Shown: positions 42,008 to 52,765 of the stretch, in pieces
How positions within the stretch are numbered: the stretch's first letter is position 1
Layout: each line of letters opens with the position of its first letter
Assembly (NCBI RefSeq): GCF_000725545.1
Contig: NZ_JNZP01000002.1
Coordinates: forward strand, 186,001-250,000
From: Streptomyces exfoliatus
Lineage (GTDB): Bacteria > Actinomycetota > Actinomycetes > Streptomycetales > Streptomycetaceae
Reading direction: 5' to 3'
DNA length: 64,000 bases
Notes under the pieces: model-generated
Seen by the model: only the letters and a program-made list of their open reading frames with translations
Database searches by the model: none
What the model was told of the DNA's origin: nothing
Position numbers and translations under genes: made by a program

Positions 42008-42955
42008 ATGGATCACAGCGGGCACGGCATGACCACGGATCTGCCGCCGTTCACGCTGGGGCGGGGCCTGGAGTTCTCTCCCGACCTCTTCTTCCTGATC
42101 GGCTGCCTCGCGGCGCTCGGTCTGTACGGCGTGGGCGTGGTGCGGCTGCGGCGGCGCGGGGACGCGTGGCCGGTGAGCCGGACGGTGTTCTTCACGGTCG
42201 GCGTGCTGACCGTCGCGCTCGTGACCTGCACCAAGCTCAACGACTACGGCATGGTCATGTTCAGCGTGCACATGGTGCAGCACATGGTGATCTCCATGCT
42301 GTCGCCGATCCTGCTGCTGCTCGGCGCGCCGGTGACGCTGGCGCTGCGGGCGCTCCCGGTGGCGGGCCGCGGGTCGACGGGGCCGCGCGAACTGCTCCTG
42401 AAGCTGCTGCACAGCCGGTACATCAAGGTGATCACGCACCCCGGCTTCACGATCCCGATGTTCATCGCGAGCCTGTACGCGCTGTACTTCACGCCGCTCT
42501 TCGACTTCCTGATGGGCTCGAAGCCGGGGCACATCGGGATGATGGTGCACTTCCTGATGGTGGGCGTGGTCTTCTTCTGGCCGATCATGGGCGTCGACCC
42601 GGGTCCGCACCGGCCGGGCTATGTGATGCGGATGCTGGAGCTGTTCGCGGGCATGCCGTTCCACGCCTTCTTCGGCATCGCGCTGATGATGGCGTCGGAG
42701 CCGATGGTCAAGGCGTACGAGAATCCGCCGGCGTCGCTGGGCATCGACGTGCTCACCGACCAGAACGCGGCGGGCGGCATCGCGTGGGCGTTCAGCGAGA
42801 TCCCGTCCGTGCTCGTGCTGATCGCGCTGGTCTACCAGTGGTACCACTCCGAGCAGCGACAGGCGGTCCGCCAGGACCGGGCCGCCGACCGGAACGGGGA
42901 CAAGGAGCTGGAGGCGTACAACGCGTACCTGGCCTCCCTCCAGACCCGGCGGTGA
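42008..42955 (+). CDS. ctaG: Cytochrome c oxidase assembly protein, CtaG (caa3-type) family
   Basis: 315 residues from ATG 42008 (AGGAG upstream). Begins MDHSGHGM, then about seven membrane helices. Family features: HMVQHMVISMLSPILLLLGA, MMVHFLMVGVVFFWPIMGVD and PFHAFFGIALM, rich in His and Met as expected for copper handling. CtaG proteins help deliver copper to the oxidase CuB centre. Stands alone between the pfkA terminator and a small membrane protein gene; cta structural genes are not in the window. Confidence 0.9.
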   Translation: MDHSGHGMTTDLPPFTLGRGLEFSPDLFFLIGCLAALGLYGVGVVRLRRRGDAWPVSRTVFFTVGVLTVALVTCTKLNDYGMVMFSVHMVQHMVISMLSPILLLLGAPVTLALRALPVAGRGSTGPRELLLKLLHSRYIKVITHPGFTIPMFIASLYALYFTPLFDFLMGSKPGHIGMMVHFLMVGVVFFWPIMGVDPGPHRPGYVMRMLELFAGMPFHAFFGIALMMASEPMVKAYENPPASLGIDVLTDQNAAGGIAWAFSEIPSVLVLIALVYQWYHSEQRQAVRQDRAADRNGDKELEAYNAYLASLQTRR

Positions 42956-43091
42956 CGCTCCTCGCCGGATCTAGGGACCCTGCGGCGTTCCCGGCGCACG
43001 CCGGAGCGTCCGGGGAGTAGCGCGCGCCCCTCCCGGGGGGTCACCATGGCCTGGACGGCTTCCGTGTCCTCGGCTGGAGGAGGGCGGACTG

Positions 43092-43298
43092 ATGTCCGGT
43101 TCCACGAAGACGATGACGGTGCTCACCTGTGCCGCGCTGGTGCTGACGACGGCGTACACGGTGGCACTCGGCAGCAGCGGCTGGCTCTGGTTCGCCTGGA
43201 TCGTGCTCGGAGTGGCGACGATCGGCCTCGCCGCCTCGGACAGCGCGCCCCCGTCCGCCCCCCGCCGCCGACCCCCGCCCGGCCCGTCGCGTCCCTAG
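43092..43298 (+). CDS. Small membrane protein, unknown
   Basis: 68 residues from ATG 43092, with a strong GGAGGAGGG about 7 nt upstream, which decides that this short frame is real. Two hydrophobic stretches (about 9-27 and 30-47: MTVLTCAALVLTTAYTVAL; WLWFAWIVLGVATIGLAAS) are followed by a Pro/Arg-rich cytoplasmic tail. No known domain. It lies 136 bp downstream of ctaG on the same strand and may be cotranscribed. Confidence 0.72.
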   Translation: MSGSTKTMTVLTCAALVLTTAYTVALGSSGWLWFAWIVLGVATIGLAASDSAPPSAPRRRPPPGPSRP

Positions 43299-43322
43299 CA
43301 CGGCCTGATCCGAACGGTGACC

Positions 43323-44366
43323 CTAGCCCCTCGGGGCCAGGACCACCCAGACCTGGCCCGGTGCGAAGGCGAGTCGCTGTCCGTCCGGAGTGGTGAAGGC
43401 GGTGCCGGCCGTCGCCGTGGGACGGGACCAGCGGGCCTCGTGGGCGCGTCCGTCGCGCAGGACGAGCGCGGTGCCGCTGCCGACGGTCTCGGTGTACGGG
43501 GAGACGCTGCCGAGGAAGTCGTGGAAGCGCGACGGGCGGATGTCGACGTACTGGACCACGACGGTCGCCGGTTTCAGCGGTCCGGCGTCCGTGGTCACGG
43601 CGGTCCTGCCGTCCATCGCGACCCGCCAGGCCTTGTCGGGGGCGGACCACGTGAAGGTGTACCGGGCGGCGGGGTAACGCACGGTGCGCTCGCGGACCGG
43701 GGTGCCGCCCTCGGGAGCCGTACCGAAGCGGAAGCCGATGTCCTGGGCGAGCCCGGTGCCGGGGGCCGCCGCCAGGGCCCGGCCCGGCAGCAGGTACAGG
43801 TTGTGGGGCGCGGGCCGGCTCGCACCGCGGACGAAGGCCCGGGGGGCGTCCTCCGGCGGCAGCGCGTGCAGGGGAGCGGCCTTGAGCAGCGGTTTCAGGG
43901 CGGTCTGGGAGCCGGAGTAGGCCAGCGCGGGGTCGTCGAACTGCGCGAGCAGCTCGACGTCGGACTCACGGGCGCTGCGGACGGGGCCCGTCCGGTCGGG
44001 GAGCCGGGAGGAGAAGACGGCGAGGAGTCGGGTCTGGCCGGCCTCGACCTGTTCGACGTAGACCAGGTCGGCCGCGGCGAGGCCGGTGTGGGGACGGGCG
44101 GGACCCACGTTGTCGATCTTGACGGCGAGCACCGGTGCGGGGCGGGCGGGAAGCCCGGTGAAGGGTGAGCGCCCGGTCGGCGCAGCCGTCGTGGGGGCCG
44201 GGGTCGTGGGAGCGGGCGTGGTGGGCGGGGGTGCCGTGGTAGCGGGACTCGGTGTGGGTTCGGGCCTGCCCTGATCGGAGCAGCCGTACAGACCGGCCGC
44301 CGTCAGCGCGCACAGCAGCGCGGTGAGGACGCGGCCGGGGCGTCTGGTTCGCCGCTCGCTCGTCAT
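43323..44366 (-). CDS. DUF3048 (YerB-like) lipoprotein
   Basis: 347 residues from ATG 44366 (GGGGAG 6 nt upstream; an ATG at 44381 is less likely). Lipoprotein signal with lipobox AGLYGC (Cys near 29), then a Pro/Thr-rich wall-spanning linker (about 35-65, repeats of PTTPA), then the DUF3048 domain (VLAVKIDNVGPARPHTGLAA; YVEQVEAGQTRLLAVF; SARESDVELLAQFDDPALAY). B. subtilis YerB is the best-known relative; function unsettled, with a cell-envelope location. Divergent from a PlsC-type gene across 79 bp. Confidence 0.87.
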   Translation of the reverse strand: MTSERRTRRPGRVLTALLCALTAAGLYGCSDQGRPEPTPSPATTAPPPTTPAPTTPAPTTAAPTGRSPFTGLPARPAPVLAVKIDNVGPARPHTGLAAADLVYVEQVEAGQTRLLAVFSSRLPDRTGPVRSARESDVELLAQFDDPALAYSGSQTALKPLLKAAPLHALPPEDAPRAFVRGASRPAPHNLYLLPGRALAAAPGTGLAQDIGFRFGTAPEGGTPVRERTVRYPAARYTFTWSAPDKAWRVAMDGRTAVTTDAGPLKPATVVVQYVDIRPSRFHDFLGSVSPYTETVGSGTALVLRDGRAHEARWSRPTATAGTAFTTPDGQRLAFAPGQVWVVLAPRG

Positions 44367-44445
44367 GTGACGCTCCCCCATCAGTGGACCACGGGCCCGC
44401 GCACGGATACAACGGGCTTGACGGACGACGAAACGGGGGTCGCTG

Positions 44446-45174
44446 GTGTTCTACCACCTGATGAAGCACGTACTGCTCGGACCGCTCCTGAGGCTGCTGT
44501 TCCGGCCGCGGATCGAGGGGCTCGAACACATCCCGGAGGAGGGCGCGGCGATCGTCGCGGGCAATCACCTGTCCTTCTCCGACCACTTCCTGATGCCGGC
44601 GGTCCTCGACCGGCGGATCACCTTCCTCGCGAAGCAGGAGTACTTCACCGGGCCGGGCATCAAGGGCCGGCTGACGGCCGCCTTCTTCCGGGCGGCCGGG
44701 CAGATCCCGGTCGACCGGTCGGGGAAGGAGGCCGGGAAGGCGGCGATCCGCGAGGGGCTCGGCGTCCTCGACCGGGGCGAGCTGCTCGGCATCTATCCGG
44801 AGGGGACGCGGTCGCACGACGGGCGGCTCTACAAGGGGAAGGTGGGCGTGGCGGTGATGGCGCTGACGGCCGGGGTGCCGGTGGTGCCCTGCGCGATGGT
44901 GGGGACCTTCGAGATCCAGCCGCCGGGGAAGGTCGTGCCGAGGATCCGGCGGGTCACCATCCGGTTCGGGGAGCCGCTGGATTTCTCGCGGTTCGCGGGC
45001 TCGGCGGGTGAGAGGACGGTGGTCCGCGCGGTGACCGACGAGATCATGTACGAGATCCTGCGGCTGTCCGGGCAGGAGTACGTGGACGAGTACGCGGCGG
45101 TCGTGAAGGCCGCGGAGGCATCGGAGGCCCCGGGCGGGGCGCCCCCGCGAAAGTTCCCCGGCCGGGAACGCTGA
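44446..45174 (+). CDS. plsC: 1-acyl-sn-glycerol-3-phosphate acyltransferase (PlsC family)
   Basis: 242 residues from GTG 44446. The acyltransferase motifs are intact: NHLSFSD (NHxxxxD, near 40-46), GQIPVDRSG near 85, and YPEGTRSHDG near 117. Acylates lysophosphatidic acid or a related acceptor at the membrane. Streptomyces has several PlsC-like proteins, so the acceptor is uncertain. The next gene on this strand starts 64 bp later. Confidence 0.88.
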   Translation: MFYHLMKHVLLGPLLRLLFRPRIEGLEHIPEEGAAIVAGNHLSFSDHFLMPAVLDRRITFLAKQEYFTGPGIKGRLTAAFFRAAGQIPVDRSGKEAGKAAIREGLGVLDRGELLGIYPEGTRSHDGRLYKGKVGVAVMALTAGVPVVPCAMVGTFEIQPPGKVVPRIRRVTIRFGEPLDFSRFAGSAGERTVVRAVTDEIMYEILRLSGQEYVDEYAAVVKAAEASEAPGGAPPRKFPGRER

Positions 45175-45238
45175 GGGCGGATCCGCGCACGGCGCAATCC
45201 CCTGGGGCCGGCCTCCGGACATCCGTACCGTCGCCTCC

Positions 45239-46276
45239 ATGACCAAGGGAAACGCGTTCGTGCTGGGTGCGTCGGGACAGGTGGGGCGGGCGTCCGTGCG
45301 GGCCCTCCTCGCGGACGGCTGGGAGGTGACGGCCGCCTCGCGGGGCGGTGTCAGGGACGAGAGGTGGCCCGAGGAGGTGCGGTCGGTGCGGCTCGACCGT
45401 ACCGAGGAGGGGGCGCTCGCGGCGGGGCTCGGCGACAGCTGTGACGTGCTCGTGGACATCGTCGCCTTCGACGGCGGGCACGGCAGGCAGCTGACCGGAC
45501 TCGTCGACCGGATCGGTTCGGCGGTGGTGGTGTCGAGCGGCGCCGTCTACGAGGACGAGCGGGGCCGCAGCTTCGACACCCAGGACGAGCAGGACGGCTT
45601 TCCCGCCTTCCCGGTTCCGGTCGCGGAGGACTGGCGGACGGTCGCACCGGGCGACGCCACGTACGGCACCCGGAAGGTGGCCCTGGAGCGGGAGTTGCTC
45701 GCGGCGGGCGACGCGCTGCCGACGACGCTGCTGCGGGCGGGCGCCATCCACGGCCCGTACTGTCCGGGTCCGCGCGAGCTGTGGTTCGTGAAGCGGGTGC
45801 TCGACGGCCGGAGGGTGCGTCCGCTCGCGTACGCCGGCAGGTCACGGTTCCACCCGGCGCACGTGGACAACCTCGCGGAGCTGGTCCGGCTCGCGGCGGC
45901 GAACCCGGGCAGCCGGGTGCTCAACGGCGCCGATCCGGAGGCGCCGACGGTGGCCGAGATCGGGGCGGCGATCGACGCGGTCATGGGCGTCGAGAGCGAG
46001 ACGGTGCTCATCGAGGGGGCGCCGCCGGAGGGCGTCGTCGGGCTCACCCCGTGGACCGCCCCGCACCCCATCGTCTACGACATGACGGCGGCCGAGAGGG
46101 AGTTGGGGTACCGGCCCGTGGTGTCGTACTCCGGATCGCTGCCGGAGACGGTGGCGTGGCTGACCGGGCACCTGTCGGGACGGGACTGGCGGGAGGCCTT
46201 CCCCGGTCTCGCCAAGTACGGGGTCGACTTCTTCGACTACGCGGCGGAGGACGCCTGGTCGGCGTCACGGGCATGA
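45239..46276 (+). CDS. NAD-dependent epimerase/dehydratase (extended SDR)
   Basis: 345 residues. Rossmann motif VLGASGQVGRASVRALLADG near 8-27; catalytic YGTRKVALE (YxxxK) near 141; substrate region LLRAGAIHGPYCPGPRELWF. Resembles extended SDRs of the isoflavone reductase/epimerase type; substrate unknown. It ends at a very strong bidirectional terminator. Confidence 0.83.
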   Translation: MTKGNAFVLGASGQVGRASVRALLADGWEVTAASRGGVRDERWPEEVRSVRLDRTEEGALAAGLGDSCDVLVDIVAFDGGHGRQLTGLVDRIGSAVVVSSGAVYEDERGRSFDTQDEQDGFPAFPVPVAEDWRTVAPGDATYGTRKVALERELLAAGDALPTTLLRAGAIHGPYCPGPRELWFVKRVLDGRRVRPLAYAGRSRFHPAHVDNLAELVRLAAANPGSRVLNGADPEAPTVAEIGAAIDAVMGVESETVLIEGAPPEGVVGLTPWTAPHPIVYDMTAAERELGYRPVVSYSGSLPETVAWLTGHLSGRDWREAFPGLAKYGVDFFDYAAEDAWSASRA

Positions 46277-46313
46277 AGGAAGGGGCGGCCGTCGGACGGC
46301 CGCCCCTTCCTTC
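46275..46313. terminator. Strong bidirectional terminator
   Basis: Perfect 17-bp stem (46275-46291 with 46297-46313, arm GAAGGAAGGGGCGGCCG) and loop TCGGA, with A-rich left and T-rich right flanks, between the convergent epimerase and peptidase genes. Confidence 0.9.
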
Positions 46314-46331
46314 GTCACGCGGTGCGGGCCG

Positions 46332-47912
46332 TCACGGCTGCGGCGTGGCGTGCGGGGCGCAGGTCTGGTCCGTGGCGTCCAGCTTCCCGGTCAGCAGATA
46401 GGCCTCGACCCTGGTGTTGACGCACGGGTTGACGGCGTTGGTGATGCCGTGCGAGCCGGCGTCCCGCTCCGTGATCAGGCGCGAGCCCTTGAACCGCTTG
46501 TGCAGTTCGACGGCGCCCGCGTACGGGGTGGCGGCGTCGCGCTCGGACTGGGTGATGAGCACCGGCGGCAGGCCCTTGCCGGTCCTCACCTCGGTCGGGC
46601 GCTGGCGCGGGGCGGACCAGGTGGCGCAGGGCAGGTTCATCCACGCGTTGGCCCAGGTCATGAACGGGTGCTGCTCGTGGAGCCGGCTGTTGTCCCGGTC
46701 CCACTTCTTCCAGCTGGTCGGCCAGGGCGCGTCGGCGCACTCGACCGCGGTGTAGACGGCGTTGCCGTTCTCCGAGGCCGCGTTGCCGGCCGTGTCGGCC
46801 GGGTCCGATGCGGCCGAGTCGATCAGCGGCTGCGGGTCGCCCGCCGCGTACGCGCTCCAGGCCTCGGCGACCGGGGCCCACATGGAGTCGTAGTAGGGGG
46901 CGTTCTGGAAGAAGCCGATGAGCTCGGCCGGGCCGACCTTCCCGCCGAGGGGCGCCTTCTTGGCGGCGGCGCGCAGGGTCTCCCACTGCTGCCGGACCTC
47001 CTCGTAGGTGTCGCCGAGGTGGTAGGCGGCGTCGTGCCGGGCGACCCAGGTCATCCAGTCCTTCAGCCTGCCCTCGAAGGCGATGTCCTGGTCGAGGTTG
47101 GCCTCGTACCAGATCTTCTGCTTCGACGGGTTGACGACGCTGTCGAGGACCATGCGGCGGACGTGGGTCGGGAAGAGGGTGCCGTAGACCGCGCCGAGGT
47201 AGGTGCCGTACGAGACGCCGACGAAGTTCAGCTTCTTCTCGCCGAGTGCGGCGCGGACGACGTCGAGGTCGCGGGCGGTGTTGCGCGTGTTGATGAAGGG
47301 CAGCAGGTCGCCGCTCTTCTCGGCGCAGCCCTCGGCGTACTCGGCGGCCAGCTTGCGCTGCGCGAGCTTGTCGGCCTCGCTGTCGGGGACCGGGTCGGCC
47401 TTGGGGCCCTTGACGAACTCGGCCGGGTCGACGCAGGAGATGGGCGCGGACTTGCCGACGCCGCGCGGGTCGAAGCCCACGAAGTCGTAGGCCTTGGCGG
47501 TGTTCGCCCAGATCGCGTTCTTCGTGGTGACCCGGCGCGGGAAACGCAGGCCGGAGCCGCCGGGGCCGCCCGGGTTGTAGAGGAGCGCGCCCTGGTGCTC
47601 GGAGGGGGTACCGGTGGCCTTGATCCGGTCCACGGCTATCTTGATCTTCTTGCCGTCGGGCCTGGCGTAGTCGACCGGGACGGTGACCCAGCCGCACTGG
47701 ATCGGCTTCTCCAGACCCCAGCCGGTCGGACAGTCCTGCCAGTCGATGCCCGCCTGAGCCGCCCGCGCGGCGGCGACGGTGACGCCGATCGCCTCCACGT
47801 CGCGCAGCTGCCGGTCGCTGTCGGCGTTCGCCGCCGGGGCCGCGAGCGCGCCCACGACGAGCGCGCCGGCCATCAGAGTGCCGGCCGAACCGAGCACTGC
47901 CGTGCGTGCCAC
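46332..47912 (-). CDS. Secreted SlpD/SlpE-type (tripeptidyl aminopeptidase-like) serine peptidase
   Basis: 526 residues from GTG 47912 (GGGGGAGG upstream). Signal peptide about 1-30 (ends AANADS). Alpha/beta-hydrolase with nucleophile in GVSYGTYLG near 233, Asp in SERDAATP near 450 and His in AGSHGI near 479; oxyanion segment NPGGPGGSG near 113. These secreted or mycelium-associated enzymes (S33 family; Streptomyces Tap, SlpD, SlpE) remove N-terminal tripeptides or process secreted proteins. Lies downstream of the urease operon on the same strand, with its own 143-bp upstream region. Confidence 0.9.
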   Translation of the reverse strand: MARTAVLGSAGTLMAGALVVGALAAPAANADSDRQLRDVEAIGVTVAAARAAQAGIDWQDCPTGWGLEKPIQCGWVTVPVDYARPDGKKIKIAVDRIKATGTPSEHQGALLYNPGGPGGSGLRFPRRVTTKNAIWANTAKAYDFVGFDPRGVGKSAPISCVDPAEFVKGPKADPVPDSEADKLAQRKLAAEYAEGCAEKSGDLLPFINTRNTARDLDVVRAALGEKKLNFVGVSYGTYLGAVYGTLFPTHVRRMVLDSVVNPSKQKIWYEANLDQDIAFEGRLKDWMTWVARHDAAYHLGDTYEEVRQQWETLRAAAKKAPLGGKVGPAELIGFFQNAPYYDSMWAPVAEAWSAYAAGDPQPLIDSAASDPADTAGNAASENGNAVYTAVECADAPWPTSWKKWDRDNSRLHEQHPFMTWANAWMNLPCATWSAPRQRPTEVRTGKGLPPVLITQSERDAATPYAGAVELHKRFKGSRLITERDAGSHGITNAVNPCVNTRVEAYLLTGKLDATDQTCAPHATPQP

Positions 47913-48022
47913 AAGTCCTCCCCCTGTAGGTGTCGTTCTGTCCGGGGGATCCTTTCGTCAGGGGGCCGTCCGGCGTAAGCCCGTACAGGTGTTTCTTTGC
48001 CGAACCCATAACCGGTGCCCGT

Positions 48023-48039
48023 GCACCGCTGAGCGGTGC
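48023..48039 (-). terminator. Hairpin downstream of ureD
   Basis: Perfect 7-bp stem GCACCGC/GCGGTGC with a 3-nt loop, 17 bp past the ureD stop on the minus strand. Possible terminator of the urease operon. Confidence 0.45.
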
Positions 48040-48055
48040 GCTCGTGAGGGTCCGG

Positions 48056-48795
48056 TCAGAGCGGGGCGAGTTCGGCGAGGGCGGTGTCGAGCAGGCGACG
48101 CACGGCGAGGGCGTCGGGGGCGACGGCGGAGACGAGGGCGGCGGGTCCGGCGAGCGGGCTGACGGCGCCGTTCTCGCCGAGCAGCCGGGGCTCCACCGGC
48201 TTCTCCGCGAACCCGGGCTCCACGACCAGGAGTTGACCGGTGGCGCGGTGGCCGCCGAGGACGGCGCCACCGTCCCAGCCGCCGGGAGCGCCGGGACCGA
48301 AGGCGAGCTCCTGGTCGAGGAGGGGGCATCCGGCGCGGCGGACGGTGAGGCGGGTGACCAGGGTGCCGGGCGGTTCGCCGTGGCGGCCGAGGATCTGTTC
48401 CTCGCGGAGCACCAGGCGTGCGGTGGGGGCGAGTTCGACGACCGTACGCATCCGCAGGTCAGAGCCCTGGACGGAGACCAGCTGTTCGGGCAGCCAGCGC
48501 AGGACGCCCGCCTCGCCGACGGTGATCCGGACGTCGTACGCGGCGGGCTCTGCGCTCCGCCCCGGCAGGGCGAGGGTGGCGGCGGCCGAGTCGACCAGGA
48601 GCCGGGCCCCGTCCCGTACCTCGGTCTCGACGGCGAGCCGGTCGCCGCCGAGCGGGGCGCTCATCGCCCCGACGACGGTGACCCGGGTGTACGGCCCTGA
48701 CGCCCTGGTGCGACGCAGGGCGAGGGGCCCGTCGCTCACCAGGAGCGGCAGTCCGCCGTCGGCGTCGGCGACGATCCGGGCCGTGGCGCGCAGGC

Positions 48796-48808
<13 letters not shown>
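48056..48808 (-). CDS. ureD: Urease accessory protein UreD
   Basis: 250 residues from ATG 48808, overlapping the end of ureG by 13 bp. UreD family segments: [35 protein letters not shown] and [15 protein letters not shown]. UreD is the scaffold that binds apo-urease with UreF and UreG for nickel and CO2 insertion. It is last in the operon, as usual in Streptomyces. Divergent in sequence, as UreD commonly is, but context makes the call firm. Confidence 0.93.
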
Positions 48809-49473
<665 letters not shown>

Positions 49474-49489
49474 GGGGCGGCTCCTAGCG

Positions 49490-49562
49490 GGTTCTGACGG
49501 TCCGACGGTTCTTGCGGGCCGACGGCTCCGGCGGTCCGGCGGTTCTGGGGGTTCTGGGGGGT
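49490..49562. repeat. G-rich GGTTCTG-type short repeats between ureF and ureG
   Basis: The ureF-ureG spacer is built from diverged repeats of about 9-20 nt on GGTTCTG/GGTCCGACGG themes (plus strand), ending with two near-identical GGTTCTGGGG units. Other gaps in the operon are 13 bp or less, so this looks like local repeat expansion. On the mRNA strand it is C-rich. Confidence 0.6.
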
Positions 49563-50228
49563 CTACGAGGCGAAGAGGCGGACGGGCCAGGCAGCGTGCT
49601 GTTCGGCCGTGAGGTCGAGCAGCGGCGCGGAGGCGGCGGGCAGGGCGTCGATCCCCTGGCGGGCGGCGGCCGCGGCCCGCTCGGCCACCTGGTCCATCTC
49701 GGGTACGAGGCGGGCGAGGACGGCGGTGGCCTGGTAGGGGTCGAGGCCGAGGAGGCGTACGACCGCGGTGGCGGGGCCGCCGACCGTCTCGTAGGCGACG
49801 CAGTACGCGGCGTCCTCGGCGTCGAGGCCGGCGGCCAGGGCGGTGGTGCCGAGGACGACGGGCTGGTGGGCACCGCGCGGGTACATCGCGGCAAGCGCGT
49901 CGAGCCGCGCGCTCGGCCAGGTGGCGCGGGCGGCCCGCATCAGCTGGCGGCCGAGTCTGCGGGCGACCGCGCGCAGGGCGGGTGAGGGGGTGCGGGCGTC
50001 GGCCGCCGCGTCGAGTGCGGCCGGGTCGAGTCCGTACGCGGCCGCGGCGGCGAGCGCGGCGGAGGTGAGGCCGGTGGTGTGCAGCCGGCCCCGGCAGAAG
50101 GATTCGAGCCCGGCGGCGTCCTTGACGCGGCCGGCCCGGACGGCGGCCTCGGCGCCGCCGGAGTGAGCGTGCCCGCCGGCGGGAAAGCGTCCGTCGGCGA
50201 GCACGAGAAGGGCTGAGCGTGAGGTCAT
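49563..50228 (-). CDS. ureF: Urease accessory protein UreF
   Basis: 221 residues. Begins [20 protein letters not shown] (the conserved FPxGxxxxSxG of UreF); helical body with [14 protein letters not shown] and [17 protein letters not shown]-terminal LFAS. UreF bridges UreD and UreG in the activation complex. It starts 10 bp after ureC. Confidence 0.94.
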   Translation of the reverse strand: MTSRSALLVLADGRFPAGGHAHSGGAEAAVRAGRVKDAAGLESFCRGRLHTTGLTSAALAAAAAYGLDPAALDAAADARTPSPALRAVARRLGRQLMRAARATWPSARLDALAAMYPRGAHQPVVLGTTALAAGLDAEDAAYCVAYETVGGPATAVVRLLGLDPYQATAVLARLVPEMDQVAERAAAAARQGIDALPAASAPLLDLTAEQHAAWPVRLFAS

Positions 50229-50238
50229 CGGATCTCTG

Positions 50239-51960
50239 TCAGAAGAGGAAGTAGCGCTGGGCCATGGGCAGTTCGGCGGCGGGCGCGGGTTCGACCGGCT
50301 CGCCGTCGATGGTCACGGAGAAGGTGTCGGCGTCGACCTCGACCCGGGGCAGGGCGTCGTTCTCCCGCATGTCGGCCTTGGTGACCCGCCGGGTGGAGGC
50401 GATGGCGGCGAACTCCTTGTGCACGCCCAGCCTTCGGGGCAGGTCGTCCTCGATCGCCGCCTCTGCGACGAAGTTGACCGAACCGGCCGCCGCGGCCTTG
50501 CCGAGGGCGCCGAACATCGGGCGGGGCAGGACCGGCTGGGGGGTGGGGATGGAGGCGTTGGCGTCGCCCATCTGCGCGTACGCGATCTGGCCGCCCTTGA
50601 TGACGACGAGCGGCTTCACTCCGAAGAAGGCGGGTTCCCAGAGGACCAGGTCGGCGAGCTTGCCGGGTTCGACCGAGCCGATGAGGTGGTCCATGCCCTG
50701 GGCGACGGCCGGGTTGATCGTGTACTTGGCGACGTACCGGCGCACCCGGTGGTTGTCGGCGCGACCGTCCCCCGGCAGGGCGCCGCGGCGCTTCTTCATG
50801 ACGTGGGCGGTCTGCCAGGTCCGCATGATCACCTCGCCGATCCTGCCCATGGCCTGGGAGTCGGAGGAGATGATCGAGATGGCGCCCAGGTCGTGGAGGA
50901 CGTCCTCCGCGGCGATGGTGGAGGGCCGGATGCGGGACTCCGCGAAGGCGAGGTCCTCGGGGACGGCCGGGTTGAGGTGGTGGCAGACCATCAGCATGTC
51001 GAGGTGTTCCTCGATGGTGTTGACGGTGTGCGGCCGGGTCGGGTTGGTGGAGCTGGGCAGGATGTACGGCTCGGAGACCACCGTGATGATGTCGGGGGCG
51101 TGCCCGCCGCCGGCTCCCTCGGTGTGGTACGCGTGGACGGTGCGACCGGCGATGGCGGCGAGGGTGTCGCCGACGAAGCCCGCCTCGTTGAGGGTGTCGG
51201 TGTGGATGGCGAGCTGGGCGCCGGTCTCCTCGCACACGCTGAGGCAGGCGTCGATGACGGCGGGGGTGGCTCCCCAGTCCTCGTGGATCTTGAACCCGAG
51301 TGCTCCGCCACGGAGTTGGGAGCGCATGGCCTCCCGGGACGTGGTGTTGCCCTTGCCGAGCAGGCCGATGTTGACGGGGAAGGTGTCGAGGGCCTCGAAC
51401 ATCCGGGCCGTGTGCCAGGGGCCGGGCGTGACCGTGGTCGCCTTGGTGCCCTCGGCCGGTCCCGTACCGCCGCCGACGAGGGTGGTGACGCCGGTGGCGA
51501 GGGCCTGTTCGACGACGGTGGGCGAGATGAAGTGGACGTGGGCGTCGACGGCGCCCGCGGTGACGATCCTGCCGTTGCCGACGATGATCTCGGTCTCGGG
51601 GCCGATGACGAGGTCGGGGTGGACGCCGTCCATGGTGTCGGGGTTCCCCGCCTTGCCGAGCGCGGTGATCCGGCCGTCCCTGATGCCGATGTCGGCCTTG
51701 ACGATCCCCCAGTGGTCGATGACCAGGGCGCCGGTGATCACGGTGTCGGGCGCGCCCTCGGCGCGGGTGGTGCGGGCCTGGCCCATCGACTCGCGGATGA
51801 CCTTGCCGCCGCCGAAGACGGCCTCGTCACCGGCCCGGCCGGGGCCGCCGCTGCGGTCCTCCTCGATCTCGACGAGGAGGTCGGTGTCGGCGAGCCGGAC
51901 GCGGTCGCCGGTGGTGGGGCCGAAGAGGTCGGCGTAGACGGCACGGTGCAGCTCAGGCAC
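50239..51960 (-). CDS. ureC: Urease alpha subunit UreC
   Basis: 573 residues from GTG 51960, exactly the usual size. Nickel ligands and active-site residues are all visible: HVHF near 138, the carbamylated Lys in [12 protein letters not shown] near 221, HTDTLNEAG near 250, [13 protein letters not shown] near 277, the flap CHHLNP near 324 and SDSQAMGR near 364. Hydrolyses urea to ammonia and carbamate. Overlaps ureB by 8 bp. The open frame continues upstream, but that part is the shadow of ureB. Confidence 0.97.
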   Translation of the reverse strand: MPELHRAVYADLFGPTTGDRVRLADTDLLVEIEEDRSGGPGRAGDEAVFGGGKVIRESMGQARTTRAEGAPDTVITGALVIDHWGIVKADIGIRDGRITALGKAGNPDTMDGVHPDLVIGPETEIIVGNGRIVTAGAVDAHVHFISPTVVEQALATGVTTLVGGGTGPAEGTKATTVTPGPWHTARMFEALDTFPVNIGLLGKGNTTSREAMRSQLRGGALGFKIHEDWGATPAVIDACLSVCEETGAQLAIHTDTLNEAGFVGDTLAAIAGRTVHAYHTEGAGGGHAPDIITVVSEPYILPSSTNPTRPHTVNTIEEHLDMLMVCHHLNPAVPEDLAFAESRIRPSTIAAEDVLHDLGAISIISSDSQAMGRIGEVIMRTWQTAHVMKKRRGALPGDGRADNHRVRRYVAKYTINPAVAQGMDHLIGSVEPGKLADLVLWEPAFFGVKPLVVIKGGQIAYAQMGDANASIPTPQPVLPRPMFGALGKAAAAGSVNFVAEAAIEDDLPRRLGVHKEFAAIASTRRVTKADMRENDALPRVEVDADTFSVTIDGEPVEPAPAAELPMAQRYFLF

Positions 51961-52312
51961 GGGACTCTCCGTTCGCACCGGTGACCCCGGCGGCGGTGGC
52001 GTCGGGGTCGAGGGGGCCCGCGGTCTCGCCGCGCAGGCCCGGGACGACCCGGCGGCCGGCGATCGGGACGAGCTCGACCTCGACGGGGATGCCGGGTTCG
52101 AAGCGGACGGCGGTCCCGGCGGCGATGTGGAGCCGTTGCCCGCGCGCGGCGGCCCGGTCGAACTCCAGGCCGGGGTTGACCTCGGCGAAGTGGTAGTGCG
52201 AGCCGACCTGGACGGGCCGGTCGGCGGCATTGAGCACGGTCAGGCGGGTGACGGGGCGTCCCTCGTTGAGGGCGACGGGGCCGTCCGCGTACAGGATCTC
52301 TCCGGGGATCAT
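51953..52312 (-). CDS. ureB: Urease beta subunit UreB
   Basis: 119 residues from ATG 52312. Typical opening [20 protein letters not shown] and [20 protein letters not shown], then [15 protein letters not shown]. Structural subunit. Starts 11 bp after ureA and overlaps ureC by 8 bp, so all three structural genes are translationally linked. Confidence 0.96.
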   Translation of the reverse strand: MIPGEILYADGPVALNEGRPVTRLTVLNAADRPVQVGSHYHFAEVNPGLEFDRAAARGQRLHIAAGTAVRFEPGIPVEVELVPIAGRRVVPGLRGETAGPLDPDATAAGVTGANGESRA

Positions 52313-52323
52313 CGGCGGCCCGT

Positions 52324-52626
<303 letters not shown>

Positions 52627-52747
52627 TCTTCCACCTCACAGTCGTCGACCGGGACACCCGGACAGCCGTGGACCCTACCGACCGTCAACAAGGCGTTGAG
52701 GTGCCGAGATGCGGCACACGGTCAGACATTGCACGTTAGGGCGGAAG

Positions 52748-52765
52748 TTTTTCCGGCTCGTTAAC
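52748..52765 (-). promoter_or_regulatory. Candidate GlnR box upstream of ureA
   Basis: On the minus strand GTTAAC (52760-52765), 6 nt, then GAAAAA (52748-52753) matches the a/b half-site pattern GTnAC-n6-GAAAC of Streptomyces GlnR sites, 122 bp before ureA. The second a/b pair is not recognisable. Nitrogen control of urease by GlnR is known in the genus; this assignment is inference. Confidence 0.4.

Noticed and set aside
43300..43320. Fragment resembling the end of the 190-bp hairpin element (CCTGATCCGAACGG)
   Set aside because: Only about a dozen bases match and no partner arm is present; too short to call a second copy.
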